NCBI GenBank assembly: GCA_036389135.1
Contig: DASVQP010000021.1
Coordinates: forward strand, 1-60,447
Direction: 5' to 3'
Origin: Longimicrobium sp.
Lineage (GTDB): Bacteria > Gemmatimonadota > Gemmatimonadetes > Longimicrobiales > Longimicrobiaceae
Length of the DNA stretch: 60,447 nucleotides
Shown in pieces: positions 27,173 through 34,577 of the stretch. The notes under the pieces were generated by a model, which did no database searches, had not been told where the DNA came from, and worked only from the letters and a program-made list of their open reading frames with translations. Numbering within the stretch: position 1 is the first letter of the stretch; each line of letters opens with the position of its first letter. The position numbers and the translations under genes are program-made.

Positions 27173-27512
27173 GCGAGTGAACTCGCTGCAACGACAGCAC
27201 AAAGTCCGCCTGCGCGGACTCGGGGGGTGGGATTCGTCTGTGTGGCGGGATGGGGGCGCCGCCGCCGCACCGTAGGGGCGCGATTCATCGCGCCCGCCCT
27301 CTCCCCCACGCCGACCCCCGCCCTCCACACCGATCCCGTAGGGGCAGACCCACGTGTCTGCCCGTGTCCCGATCATGCGCCGCAGCCCCGCTCCAGGCGC
27401 CAATGAATTCGCCGCTGGAACCGCGCGAAGTCCGCCTCCGCGGACTGGCAGCGGCCCGCGAGCCCACTTCAGTGGGCTTCCCGTAGTTCCAGCCGGGGGC
27501 TTTAGCCCCCGG
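27173..27512. repeat. Composite hairpin repeat, full copy 1
   Basis: Order of units: GCGAGTGAACTCGC block with AGTCCGCCTGCGCGGACT; GTAGGGGCGCGATTCATCGC (27271); GTAGGGGCAGACCC (27338); AATGAATTCGCCGCTGG block with AGTCCGCCTCCGCGGACT; then GCCCACTTCAGTGGGC and GCCGGGGGCTTTAGCCCCC. The same order occurs at 37671-38007 and inverted at 56493-56824. It fills the 395-base gap between the HisN-like gene and the ABC ATPase; no gene is seen there. Confidence 0.88.
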
Positions 27513-27540
27513 TGTTCGCGGGACCGACCCCCGCCCACCC

Positions 27541-28242
27541 TCACCCGCCGCGATCCACCAGCCTCCGCACCAGCTCCAGCTTTCCGGCAACCTCCCCATC
27601 CAGCAGGTGCGCCTCGATCCCATCGAACTCGCCCGCGCGAAAGGTGCGCTCGATTCGCCCCGCCGACAGCAGGTGCACGGCGTCGCAGCCGGTGGTGAGC
27701 GAGGCGAGGATGTGCGAGGTGAGGAGCACCGTGTGCCCCGCGTCCGCCAGCTCGCGGAAGAGGCGGGTGAGGATCTGGTTCGTCTCCAGGTCCAGCCCGT
27801 TGAACGGCTCGTCCAGGATGAGCACCGGCCGGCCCAGGCTCAGCACCCCAAGCAGCGCCAGCTTCTTGCGCATCCCCAGCGAGTACGTCTCCACCAGCCG
27901 GTCGAGCGGGAGGTCGAAGACGCGGTTCCACTCCGCCACGTCGAAGCCGGCGTCGCCCCCGCGAAAGACGCCCAGGTACTCCCGCCCCGTGATCTTCGGA
28001 TAGAAGAAGCTCTGCGCGGGAAGGTAGCCCACCACCTCGCGGCTGCGCAGCGGCTCGCCACGAAAGCGGATCACGCCGCCGCTCGGGCGCACGAAGCCGT
28101 AGAGCGCGTCCAGCAGCGTCGTCTTCCCCGCGCCGTTGCGGCCGGCGAGCCCGTGCACCTGCCCGCCATCCACCACGAGGTCGACGCCGTTCAGCACGGG
28201 CGTCGACCCATAGCGCACGGTCAGCTTCTCAATCGAGATCAT
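27541..28242 (-). CDS. ABC transporter ATP-binding protein
   Basis: A 233-residue ABC ATPase starting MISIEKLTVRYG. Walker A is GRNGAGKTT, the signature is YSLGMRKKLALLG (variant of LSGGQ) and Walker B is VLILDEPFNGLDLE, then TSHILAS with the switch His. The style is that of ABC-2-type exporters. Its start overlaps the permease stop by 14 bases. It is the last gene of the seven-gene leftward operon. Confidence 0.9.
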   Translation of the reverse strand: MISIEKLTVRYGSTPVLNGVDLVVDGGQVHGLAGRNGAGKTTLLDALYGFVRPSGGVIRFRGEPLRSREVVGYLPAQSFFYPKITGREYLGVFRGGDAGFDVAEWNRVFDLPLDRLVETYSLGMRKKLALLGVLSLGRPVLILDEPFNGLDLETNQILTRLFRELADAGHTVLLTSHILASLTTGCDAVHLLSAGRIERTFRAGEFDGIEAHLLDGEVAGKLELVRRLVDRGG

Positions 28243-29194
28243 TGAGGTAGGCGCCGAGGTTGACCACACCGATCCGCCAGAACCGGAACAGCAGGAACGC
28301 CGCCACCGGCGGCAGTGCCAGCGACGCCGTGAGCACCAGCACCGCGAGCGGACCGACCACGGCCGCCCGCCCTCCCTCGCGGTACACGGCGTACTTGGTG
28401 AGGACGGCCCCCGCGACGATCGCGGCGCTCCCCGCGAGCACCAGCGCCAGCACGCCGGCGAGCGCGGGGTGCCGCACGATGAACAGCGCGACGAGCGGCA
28501 GGCAAAGCGCCGCGTAGAGCGCGAGGCCCTGCGTCACCTTGAAGCGCAGAAGCTCCGCCGGCCGCCTCCGGAACGCCTCCAGCAGCTCGTGCCCTTCGCC
28601 GTCCAGGTAGAACAACGAGACGCACCAGGCGAGCAGTACGATCCCGCCGAGCGCGACGGCCGGGTAGGCGGAAAGCGCCGCGGCAGCCAGGTAGACGACA
28701 GAGATTCCGCCGCCGTAGCGCCTCACCCCCGACGTCCACTCGAACGCGCGGGCGGGGAGGGGAAGCCCCTGCACCGGACGGTTCCGGCTCCAAGTTAGCA
28801 GCCGCTCGACTCCTCCGGCTGGCATCCACGCAAAGAGCAGCGGAGCCCCCGCGCTCGCGGCCAGGACGGCTGGCACGGGTGCAATCGCGCCAAGGAGCCA
28901 GAAGGCGAGTGAGAGGGTGGCGTACTCCAGCAGATAGGTGCGCTGCGGGCTTCGGCCTGCGAGCCTCAGGAAGCGCGCATCCTGGCGGCCGGTGTGTACG
29001 AGGGCGAGGAGGACGATCTGCGCCGCAAGGATGGCGCGGGAGCCTTGCGCGCTTCCCATCCACCCCCAGAGCCGGTAGCCGCCCATCGCGAGCAGGAGCG
29101 CGAAGAGGAGCGCCGTTCCCGGTTCCGCGCGCGCGAGGCCGGCCACCGCCCGCCGCAGGGTGCGGGCACGCAGGACGAGGATGTCAGCAATCAT
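28229..29194 (-). CDS. ABC transporter membrane protein
   Basis: A 321-residue protein with about eight hydrophobic segments (for example LLFALLLAMGGYRLWGW, ILAAQIVLLALVH, VVYLAAAALSAYPAVALGG, VGPLAVLVLTASLALPPVAA). It has no recognisable family motif, but overlaps the ABC ATPase (14 bases) and moeA (11 bases), so it is the likely permease partner. It does not resemble ModB, so a molybdate role is not supported by the sequence. Confidence 0.75.
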   Translation of the reverse strand: MIADILVLRARTLRRAVAGLARAEPGTALLFALLLAMGGYRLWGWMGSAQGSRAILAAQIVLLALVHTGRQDARFLRLAGRSPQRTYLLEYATLSLAFWLLGAIAPVPAVLAASAGAPLLFAWMPAGGVERLLTWSRNRPVQGLPLPARAFEWTSGVRRYGGGISVVYLAAAALSAYPAVALGGIVLLAWCVSLFYLDGEGHELLEAFRRRPAELLRFKVTQGLALYAALCLPLVALFIVRHPALAGVLALVLAGSAAIVAGAVLTKYAVYREGGRAAVVGPLAVLVLTASLALPPVAAFLLFRFWRIGVVNLGAYLNDLD

Positions 29195-30494
29195 CGTCGT
29201 TGAACGGCGGCTCCTCCACCAGCGGCGCCCCCCCGATCCAGACGACGCGCACCATGTGGCCGGCGCGAGGGCCAGGGCCGGGTGGGATCAGCGCGAGGCC
29301 GTCCGCCGCGGCGAGGGAGCTGGAGACGCCGGAGCTCTGCGAGCCCGTGAGGCGCGCGACCCAGGTGGTGTCCGCCTCCCGCCGGAGCGAGACGCGGGGG
29401 AAGTGCATCAGCTCGCCGCGCATGGGGTAGGCGTCGCGCAGCACCGCGTACCGCGTGGGCGAGTGGATGCGTATGCGGCCGCACATGCGCATGAGGGCGG
29501 GGCGCACGAAGAGCTCGAACGTGACGCCGGTGGAGACCGGGTTGCCCGGCAGCCCGAACCAGGGGATCCCGCCGAGCGCACCCACCCGCCCGAAGGCCAT
29601 CGCCGAGCCGGGGCGGATGCGCACGCGCCAGAACTCCACCTCCGTGTCCAGCTCCGCCATCACGCGCCGCACGTGGTCGTGCTCGCCCACGCTGATGCCG
29701 GCGGTGGTGATGACGGCGTCGCATCCGCGCGCGCGCTCCAGGTGCTCGCGCAGCCCGGCGGGCGCGTCCGGCGCGATGCCGAGGACGCGCGCCTCCATCC
29801 CCGCCTCCGCGAGGGCGGCGGCGAGCGAGTAGCTGTTGGAGGATACGATGCGCCGCCCGGCCTCCACCTCCGCGAACTCCTCCACCGGCACCAGCTCGTC
29901 GCCCGAGGCGAGCACGGCGACGACGGGGCGCCGCACCACCCGCAGCCGCGCGCGGCCCAGCGACGCGGCCACGCCGATCTCCGCCGCGCGCAGCACGGCC
30001 CCGGCGCGCAGCACCACCGAGCCCCGCCGCACGTCCTCGCCGCGGGGGCGAACGTTGCGCCCCGCATCCGCATCGGAGAGGATGGCGACGCGGCCCTCCG
30101 CCGTCCCGATCCCGGAGCCGCCGTCGGTGTGCTCCACGCGGATCACGCCGTCCGCGCCGTCGGGTACGGGCGCGCCGGTCATGATGCGGATCGCCTCACC
30201 CGGTCCGACGGGGTGCGCGGCAAAGCGGCCGGCTGGGACGTCATCGACGACGCGCAGCACCACCGGGCGCGCGGACGATGCGCCGCGCACGTCCTCCGCG
30301 CGCACCGCGAATCCATCCATCGCGCTGTTGTCCCACGGCGGCAGGTCGACGGTGGACGACACGTCCTCCGCCAGCACGTAGCCGAGCGCGTCGAGCAGCG
30401 GCCGCTCCTCCGCCTCCAGCGGCGCCACCCCCCCGAGGATCGCCCGCAGCGCCTCCGCTGCGGAGAGCCAGTCCGCCGCCCGCTCAGCGCTCAT
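29184..30494 (-). CDS. moeA: Molybdopterin molybdotransferase
   Basis: Inserts molybdate into adenylylated molybdopterin. Motifs are LPPWDNSAMDGFAVRAED, IMTGAPVPDGADGVI, VAVLASGDELV, TTAGISVGEHDHVR (MoCF-biosynthesis domain) and GLPGNPVSTGVTFELFVRP. Length is 436 residues. It overlaps mobB by 11 bases and the permease by 11. Confidence 0.96.
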   Translation of the reverse strand: MSAERAADWLSAAEALRAILGGVAPLEAEERPLLDALGYVLAEDVSSTVDLPPWDNSAMDGFAVRAEDVRGASSARPVVLRVVDDVPAGRFAAHPVGPGEAIRIMTGAPVPDGADGVIRVEHTDGGSGIGTAEGRVAILSDADAGRNVRPRGEDVRRGSVVLRAGAVLRAAEIGVAASLGRARLRVVRRPVVAVLASGDELVPVEEFAEVEAGRRIVSSNSYSLAAALAEAGMEARVLGIAPDAPAGLREHLERARGCDAVITTAGISVGEHDHVRRVMAELDTEVEFWRVRIRPGSAMAFGRVGALGGIPWFGLPGNPVSTGVTFELFVRPALMRMCGRIRIHSPTRYAVLRDAYPMRGELMHFPRVSLRREADTTWVARLTGSQSSGVSSSLAAADGLALIPPGPGPRAGHMVRVVWIGGAPLVEEPPFNDDDC

Positions 30495-31041
30495 GGCCGA
30501 TCACGCTGCGTTCGATCAACCGCGCCACCGCGTCCACGTGCGTCCCCACGTGGTCGAGCGGGATGACGGCGGAGCCGGCCGAGGCGGCGCGCATCTCCAG
30601 CTCCAGGTCGTCGGTGACGAAGGCGAGCACGTCGGGACTGCCCGGCTCGTGGACCGGGTGCGCGTGCACGCCGCGGCGAAAGATCTCGATTTTCGGAAGC
30701 GGACGGTGCTTGAAGCCTTCCACCAGCACCACGTCGTAGCCGCGCCCCGCGTAGAAGTCGCGGATGAGCTGCGCGGGGTCGGGCTCGCCGTCGATGCGCA
30801 TCGTCAGCGCCACCTTGCCGGAGCCGCACATGATGCTGGCCTCGGCCTCGCCCTCGTTGAAGTGGCGCCAGCTGTCGCGGCCGGGCTCGTCGGACTCGAA
30901 GGCGTGGTGGCCGTGCTTGATGGTGGCCACGCGGTAGCCGGCGCGCTTCAGCCGGGCCGCGAGCGCGACCACGAGCGTCGTCTTGCCGCTGTTCTTCTTC
31001 CCGACGATGGCGACGGCGGGGGGGATCTCAGGCCGGGACAT
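30484..31041 (-). CDS. mobB: Molybdopterin-guanine dinucleotide biosynthesis protein B
   Basis: GTP-binding partner of MobA. The P-loop is IVGKKNSGKTTL at the N-terminus, then VATIKHGHHAFESDEPGRDSWRH, DVVLVEGFKH and a PKIEIFR segment, all typical of MobB. Start MSRPEIPPAVAIVG at 31041; the longer frame to 31116 is not conserved. Length 185. It overlaps mobA by 14 bases. Confidence 0.95.
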   Translation of the reverse strand: MSRPEIPPAVAIVGKKNSGKTTLVVALAARLKRAGYRVATIKHGHHAFESDEPGRDSWRHFNEGEAEASIMCGSGKVALTMRIDGEPDPAQLIRDFYAGRGYDVVLVEGFKHRPLPKIEIFRRGVHAHPVHEPGSPDVLAFVTDDLELEMRAASAGSAVIPLDHVGTHVDAVARLIERSVIGHER

Positions 31042-31678
31042 CGGCCGCGATTCGTTCGGCAAGCTCGTGGTCCGCGGGGGTGTTGACGTTGAGGAAGAGG
31101 ACCTCCGGATCACCAAACCGCTCCACCTCCGCCAGCGGCACGCGCTCGGCGGGAAAGCGCTTCAGGAGCGGGTGCAGCGCCCACGACCCCTCCGCGATCA
31201 TCCGCTCCGCGGTGGAGAGGCACTCCACCGGATACCACGCGCAGAGCGGCTCCACCCCGCGCCGCCCCCGGCTCTCCGGCACGACGATCGCGGGCCGCGC
31301 ACCCTCCGCGATCCGCCGCAGCAGCGCCGCCGGCACAAAAGGCATGTCGCACGCCACGCACAGCGCGCCCGCGCAGCGCCGCTCCGCCGCCCACCTCACC
31401 GCCGCGACGATCCCCGCCAGCGGCCCGACGCCGGCCACATCATCCGCCCGCCGCTCCACCCCGAGATCCGCGAACAGGGAAGCATCGTTCGCGATCACCA
31501 CCACCTCCGCCCCCGCATCCAGCAAAGCATCGCGCACCCGCTCCACGATCCGTCGCCCGCCCACCTCCGCGAGCGCCTTTGGCGCCCCGAACCTCCGGCT
31601 CGCCCCGCCCGCCAGGATCGCCCCGAGGAACGATTCCCCCTTCCCCATTCCCCATTCCCCGCCGTTCACATCCGCCAC
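31028..31678 (-). CDS. mobA: Molybdenum cofactor guanylyltransferase
   Basis: Adds GMP to molybdopterin to make the MGD cofactor. The nucleotide motif is ILAGGASRRFGAPKAL, followed by GVGPLAGIVAA and ACDMPFV. The start is uncertain: ATG 31678 gives 216 residues but its first ten (MADVNGGEWG) come from an ATTCCCC-type repeat; ATG 31648 gives 206 residues. It overlaps yraN by 13 bases with the long start. Confidence 0.93.
   Translation of the reverse strand: MADVNGGEWGMGKGESFLGAILAGGASRRFGAPKALAEVGGRRIVERVRDALLDAGAEVVVIANDASLFADLGVERRADDVAGVGPLAGIVAAVRWAAERRCAGALCVACDMPFVPAALLRRIAEGARPAIVVPESRGRRGVEPLCAWYPVECLSTAERMIAEGSWALHPLLKRFPAERVPLAEVERFGDPEVLFLNVNTPADHELAERIAADVPA
31635..31664. repeat. 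ATTCCCC simple repeat, second copy
   Basis: The same CCCCATT run as at 156-181. It encodes the non-conserved N-terminus of the longer mobA reading. Confidence 0.5.
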
Positions 31679-32022
31679 GCATCCTCCACGTGCTCCACCT
31701 CCGGCTCACTGCCGCGCACCAGCACGGCCACGGCGTCGAAGCGGTACACGTCGCCGTCCGCGCCGAAGCGCTCGATCCAGGCACCCGCGACCTGGGCGAT
31801 CTCGCGGCGCTTCTTTGCCGTGATGGACTCCAGCGGGTGTCCGTAGCCGAGCCCGGCGCGCGTCTTCACCTCCACGAACGCGACGACCTCGCCGCGGCGC
31901 GCGACGAGGTCGATCTCCTTGTGCCCCAGCCGGAAGTTGCGGTGCGTCACCGTCCAGCCGGCGCGGGCCAGGTGGAGCGCCGCGATCTCCTCGCCGCGGT
32001 CGCCCAGGGGCTTGTTGGACAA
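31666..32022 (-). CDS. YraN/UPF0102-family protein
   Basis: A 118-residue predicted nuclease-fold protein. LGDRGEEIAALHLARAGW, NFRLGHKEIDLVARRGEVVAF, VEVKTRAGLGYG and an ITAKKRREI-like segment fit the UPF0102 family (restriction-endonuclease-like D-ExK core: EIDL and EVKT). It starts with a TTG at 32022 directly after the DAHP-synthase TAG. Confidence 0.92.
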   Translation of the reverse strand: MSNKPLGDRGEEIAALHLARAGWTVTHRNFRLGHKEIDLVARRGEVVAFVEVKTRAGLGYGHPLESITAKKRREIAQVAGAWIERFGADGDVYRFDAVAVLVRGSEPEVEHVEDAWRM

Positions 32023-33069
32023 CTAGCGCGCGGGCGCCGCCGCCAGCGGCTCCGCCATCTCCCGCCCGATCGCCTCGGCGATGGTGCCGATCTGGTCCAT
32101 CAGCGTGTCGAACTGGTCCGGGAAGAGCGACTGCGCCCCGTCGGACATGGCGCGCTCCGGGTCCGGGTGCACCTCGATCATCAGCCCGTCCGCCCCGGCG
32201 GCGACGGCGGCGCGCGCCATGGGGATCACCTTGGCGCGCAGCCCCGTGCCGTGGCTGGGATCGGCGATGATGGGGAGGTGCGAGAGCGACTTCACCACCG
32301 GAATGGCGGTGAGGTCCAGCAGGTTGCGCGTGTGCGTGTCGAAGCCCTTCACCCCGCGCTCGCACAGGATCACCTTGCCGTTCCCCTCGGCAAGGATGTA
32401 CTCCGCCGACATCAGCAGGTCCTTGACCGTGGCCGCCATGCCGCGCTTCAGCAGGATCGGCTTGCCGGACCTGCCGGCGCGGCGCAGCAGCGAGAAGTTC
32501 TGCATGTTGCGCGCGCCGATCTGGATGATGTCCGCGTGCTCGGCCACCAGATCCAGGCTCTCGGGGTCCACCGCCTCGGTTACGATCGCCATCCCCGTCT
32601 CCTCGCGGGCGCGGGCCAGCAGGCGCAGCCCCGGCTCGCCGAGCCCCTGGAAGGCGTACGGCGAGGTGCGCGGCTTGAAGGCGCCGGCGCGCAGGATGGT
32701 GGCTCCCGCCGCGCTGAGCCGGCGCGCGACGCCCAGGATCTGCGCCTCGCTCTCCACGGCGCACGGCCCGGCCATCACCACCACCTCGTTGCCGCCGATG
32801 CGGGTGCCGTTGTCCAGCGTGATGATGGTGTTCTCCTCCCGCCACTCGCGCGAGACCTGCTTGTACGGCTGCGAGACGTGGATCACCTCCATCACGCCCG
32901 AGAGCGACTCCAGCCGGTCCGCGTTGACCTTGCCGTCGTTCCCCACCAGGCCGATGGCGGTGCGCTGCTTGCCGGGCATGGGGCGGGCCTCGTAGCCCAT
33001 CTCTTCCATCGTATTGACGACGCCCTGGATGTCCTCGGGGGTCGCATCGTGTCTCATCACGACCAGCAT
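32023..33069 (-). CDS. aroF: 3-deoxy-7-phosphoheptulonate (DAHP) synthase
   Basis: Condenses phosphoenolpyruvate and erythrose 4-phosphate, the first shikimate step. An N-terminal ferredoxin-like regulatory domain (about residues 1-70) precedes the barrel with VVMAGPCAVESE, LRAGAFKPRTSPYAFQGLG, QIGARNMQNFSLL, PILLKRGM and IADPSHGTGLR. This is the type I-beta (Bacillus/Thermotoga) layout; 348 residues. It is the first gene of the leftward operon; yraN begins the base after its stop. Confidence 0.94.
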   Translation of the reverse strand: MLVVMRHDATPEDIQGVVNTMEEMGYEARPMPGKQRTAIGLVGNDGKVNADRLESLSGVMEVIHVSQPYKQVSREWREENTIITLDNGTRIGGNEVVVMAGPCAVESEAQILGVARRLSAAGATILRAGAFKPRTSPYAFQGLGEPGLRLLARAREETGMAIVTEAVDPESLDLVAEHADIIQIGARNMQNFSLLRRAGRSGKPILLKRGMAATVKDLLMSAEYILAEGNGKVILCERGVKGFDTHTRNLLDLTAIPVVKSLSHLPIIADPSHGTGLRAKVIPMARAAVAAGADGLMIEVHPDPERAMSDGAQSLFPDQFDTLMDQIGTIAEAIGREMAEPLAAAPAR

Positions 33070-33173
33070 GGCCGGCTCGTCAGTTCGGGTTGCTTCGCTC
33101 GCTTCACTTCCGCACGCAATCTACCCGCGCCGCGACCGAACGTCCACCGGCAGGAGGAACGTAAAACAGATGG

Positions 33174-33261
33174 CCTCACACAGAGCCACAGAGGAAACAG
33201 AAAGAACACCGGGAGAGGTTCTCCGTGTTCTTGCTTTCCCCTCTGTGTCTCTGTGCGAGGC
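33174..33261. repeat. CACAGAG palindromic repeat, copy 4
   Basis: CCTCACACAGAGCCACAGAG with the right arm CCTCTGTGTCTCTGTGCGAGG and inner AGAACAC/GTGTTCT. It lies between the operon start and the 3' end of the peptidase gene. Confidence 0.88.
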
Positions 33262-33275
33262 TTTTCGCCGCGTGG

Positions 33276-34304
33276 CTACCAGCGCGAAAAGGTGCCGCGC
33301 GCGTCGATGTGGATGAAGGGGCCGTGGGCGCCGTTGTCCGGGTACACGCCCGCGCCGCCCTTGAGCTCGGGGAAGCGCTCCTCCACGCGGTCCACGGCGC
33401 GGCGAATCACCATCACGTCGTCCGTGTCGCGGCGGCCGTCGCCGTTCAGGTCGTCCATGTAGCCGTCGCGGTCGTTGTCGATCCACATGTCCGACGCGTC
33501 GCCGTAGGTGTGGCGGCTGAGGAGGGCACGCCCCTGTTCGAGGCCCTGAACGTTGTACGCGGGGGTGCGGAAGCCGCTCATCACCGCAACGTTCTCCGCG
33601 CGCACGCCCATGGCGTTCAGCTCCTGCAGCACCAGCTCCAGCTTGTCTATGAGGCGCATGTCCAGCGCGAGGTACTTGGGCCACACGCCGAACTGGTCCT
33701 TGGTGAGGAAGTTCCGCAGGCGGAAGTGCGTCGATACCTGGAGGTCCTGGTTCTCGGGCGTCACCTCGATGAAGCCCGACGGCGGCGCGTACGCGTCCAC
33801 GATCCCGTCCGTCTCCGTCTCGTACGCGCCAATGCGGTAGCCGTTCAGGTAGCCGCCGCGCTTTTCGGAGAAGGGGACCAGGGTGATGACCTGCAGCTCG
33901 TTCATCACCTGCTGGATGCCCGGCGCGCTCAGCGACAGCCGGTAGATGCCGGGATCGGCGGGGGCCACCAGGCCGGTCGCCAGCTTCGCCTCGCCGCCCA
34001 GAATGCCGCTGCGCACCGGGGTCACCGGGAGCCAGCGGTAGGCGGCCTCGGGCGCGGGCTCCGCGGTCCATTCGATAGGGAGGCTCAGCGGCCGGCGCGG
34101 GTCCGTCGTCACCACCCGCAGCGCACCGCTGCGCCCGAACGCCCGCTGCCCCAGCCGCACGGCGGCGTCCGGATCGGGACGCGTGGCGGCCTCGCTGCTC
34201 CAGGTGACTGGCGCAAGCGAGCGCGCCGGGGGCGACATCCCCAGCGCGGCGACGGCTGCCGCAATGGCGGCGGGGGCGGCGAGGGCACGGACCGGAACGG
34301 GCAT
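33276..34304 (-). CDS. M15-type D-Ala-D-Ala carboxypeptidase-like protein with dockerin-like insert
   Basis: A 342-residue exported protein. The start is ATG 34304, with AGGAG upstream; the N-terminal hydrophobic segment (MPVPVRALAAPAAIAAAVAA) could be a signal or anchor. Residues about 30-150 are beta-type and unassigned. The C-terminal half fits peptidase M15/DUF882: MSGFRTPAYN, SRHTYGDASD (His, Asp of the zinc site) and GPFIHIDARG. Between them, near residues 275-300, are two EF-type calcium loops (DNDRDGYMDD, DLNGDGRRDTDD) plus VMVIRRAVD, very like a dockerin repeat. The role is probably in peptidoglycan or cell-envelope trimming. Confidence 0.8.
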   Translation of the reverse strand: MPVPVRALAAPAAIAAAVAALGMSPPARSLAPVTWSSEAATRPDPDAAVRLGQRAFGRSGALRVVTTDPRRPLSLPIEWTAEPAPEAAYRWLPVTPVRSGILGGEAKLATGLVAPADPGIYRLSLSAPGIQQVMNELQVITLVPFSEKRGGYLNGYRIGAYETETDGIVDAYAPPSGFIEVTPENQDLQVSTHFRLRNFLTKDQFGVWPKYLALDMRLIDKLELVLQELNAMGVRAENVAVMSGFRTPAYNVQGLEQGRALLSRHTYGDASDMWIDNDRDGYMDDLNGDGRRDTDDVMVIRRAVDRVEERFPELKGGAGVYPDNGAHGPFIHIDARGTFSRW

Positions 34305-34577
34305 GGAAGCTCCTGGCGGCGGGTCGTTCGGGATCGGGCGGCCGGGATTGCGGCCACGGCTCCGGGACGGCTCGTGCGCCGTCCTGGGGACCGCTCTGCT
34401 CGATCGGGGGATGGTCAGCGGCGGATGCGCGGAGTGCGAACGCGGGGATGGAGCGGGTGCGGGCCGGAGGCGATCCGCCGGGGTGGCGGACGCGGCCGGG
34501 CGCGGAGTAGATTCGGCTATCCAGACGGGATGGAGACAAAGGTAGGCAGTCTCCACCCCGCCCGTCAAGCCAACCGT

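Noticed and set aside
27173-27512. Possible CRISPR array
   Set aside because: Units differ from one another, are hairpins of several kinds and are not separated by uniform spacers.
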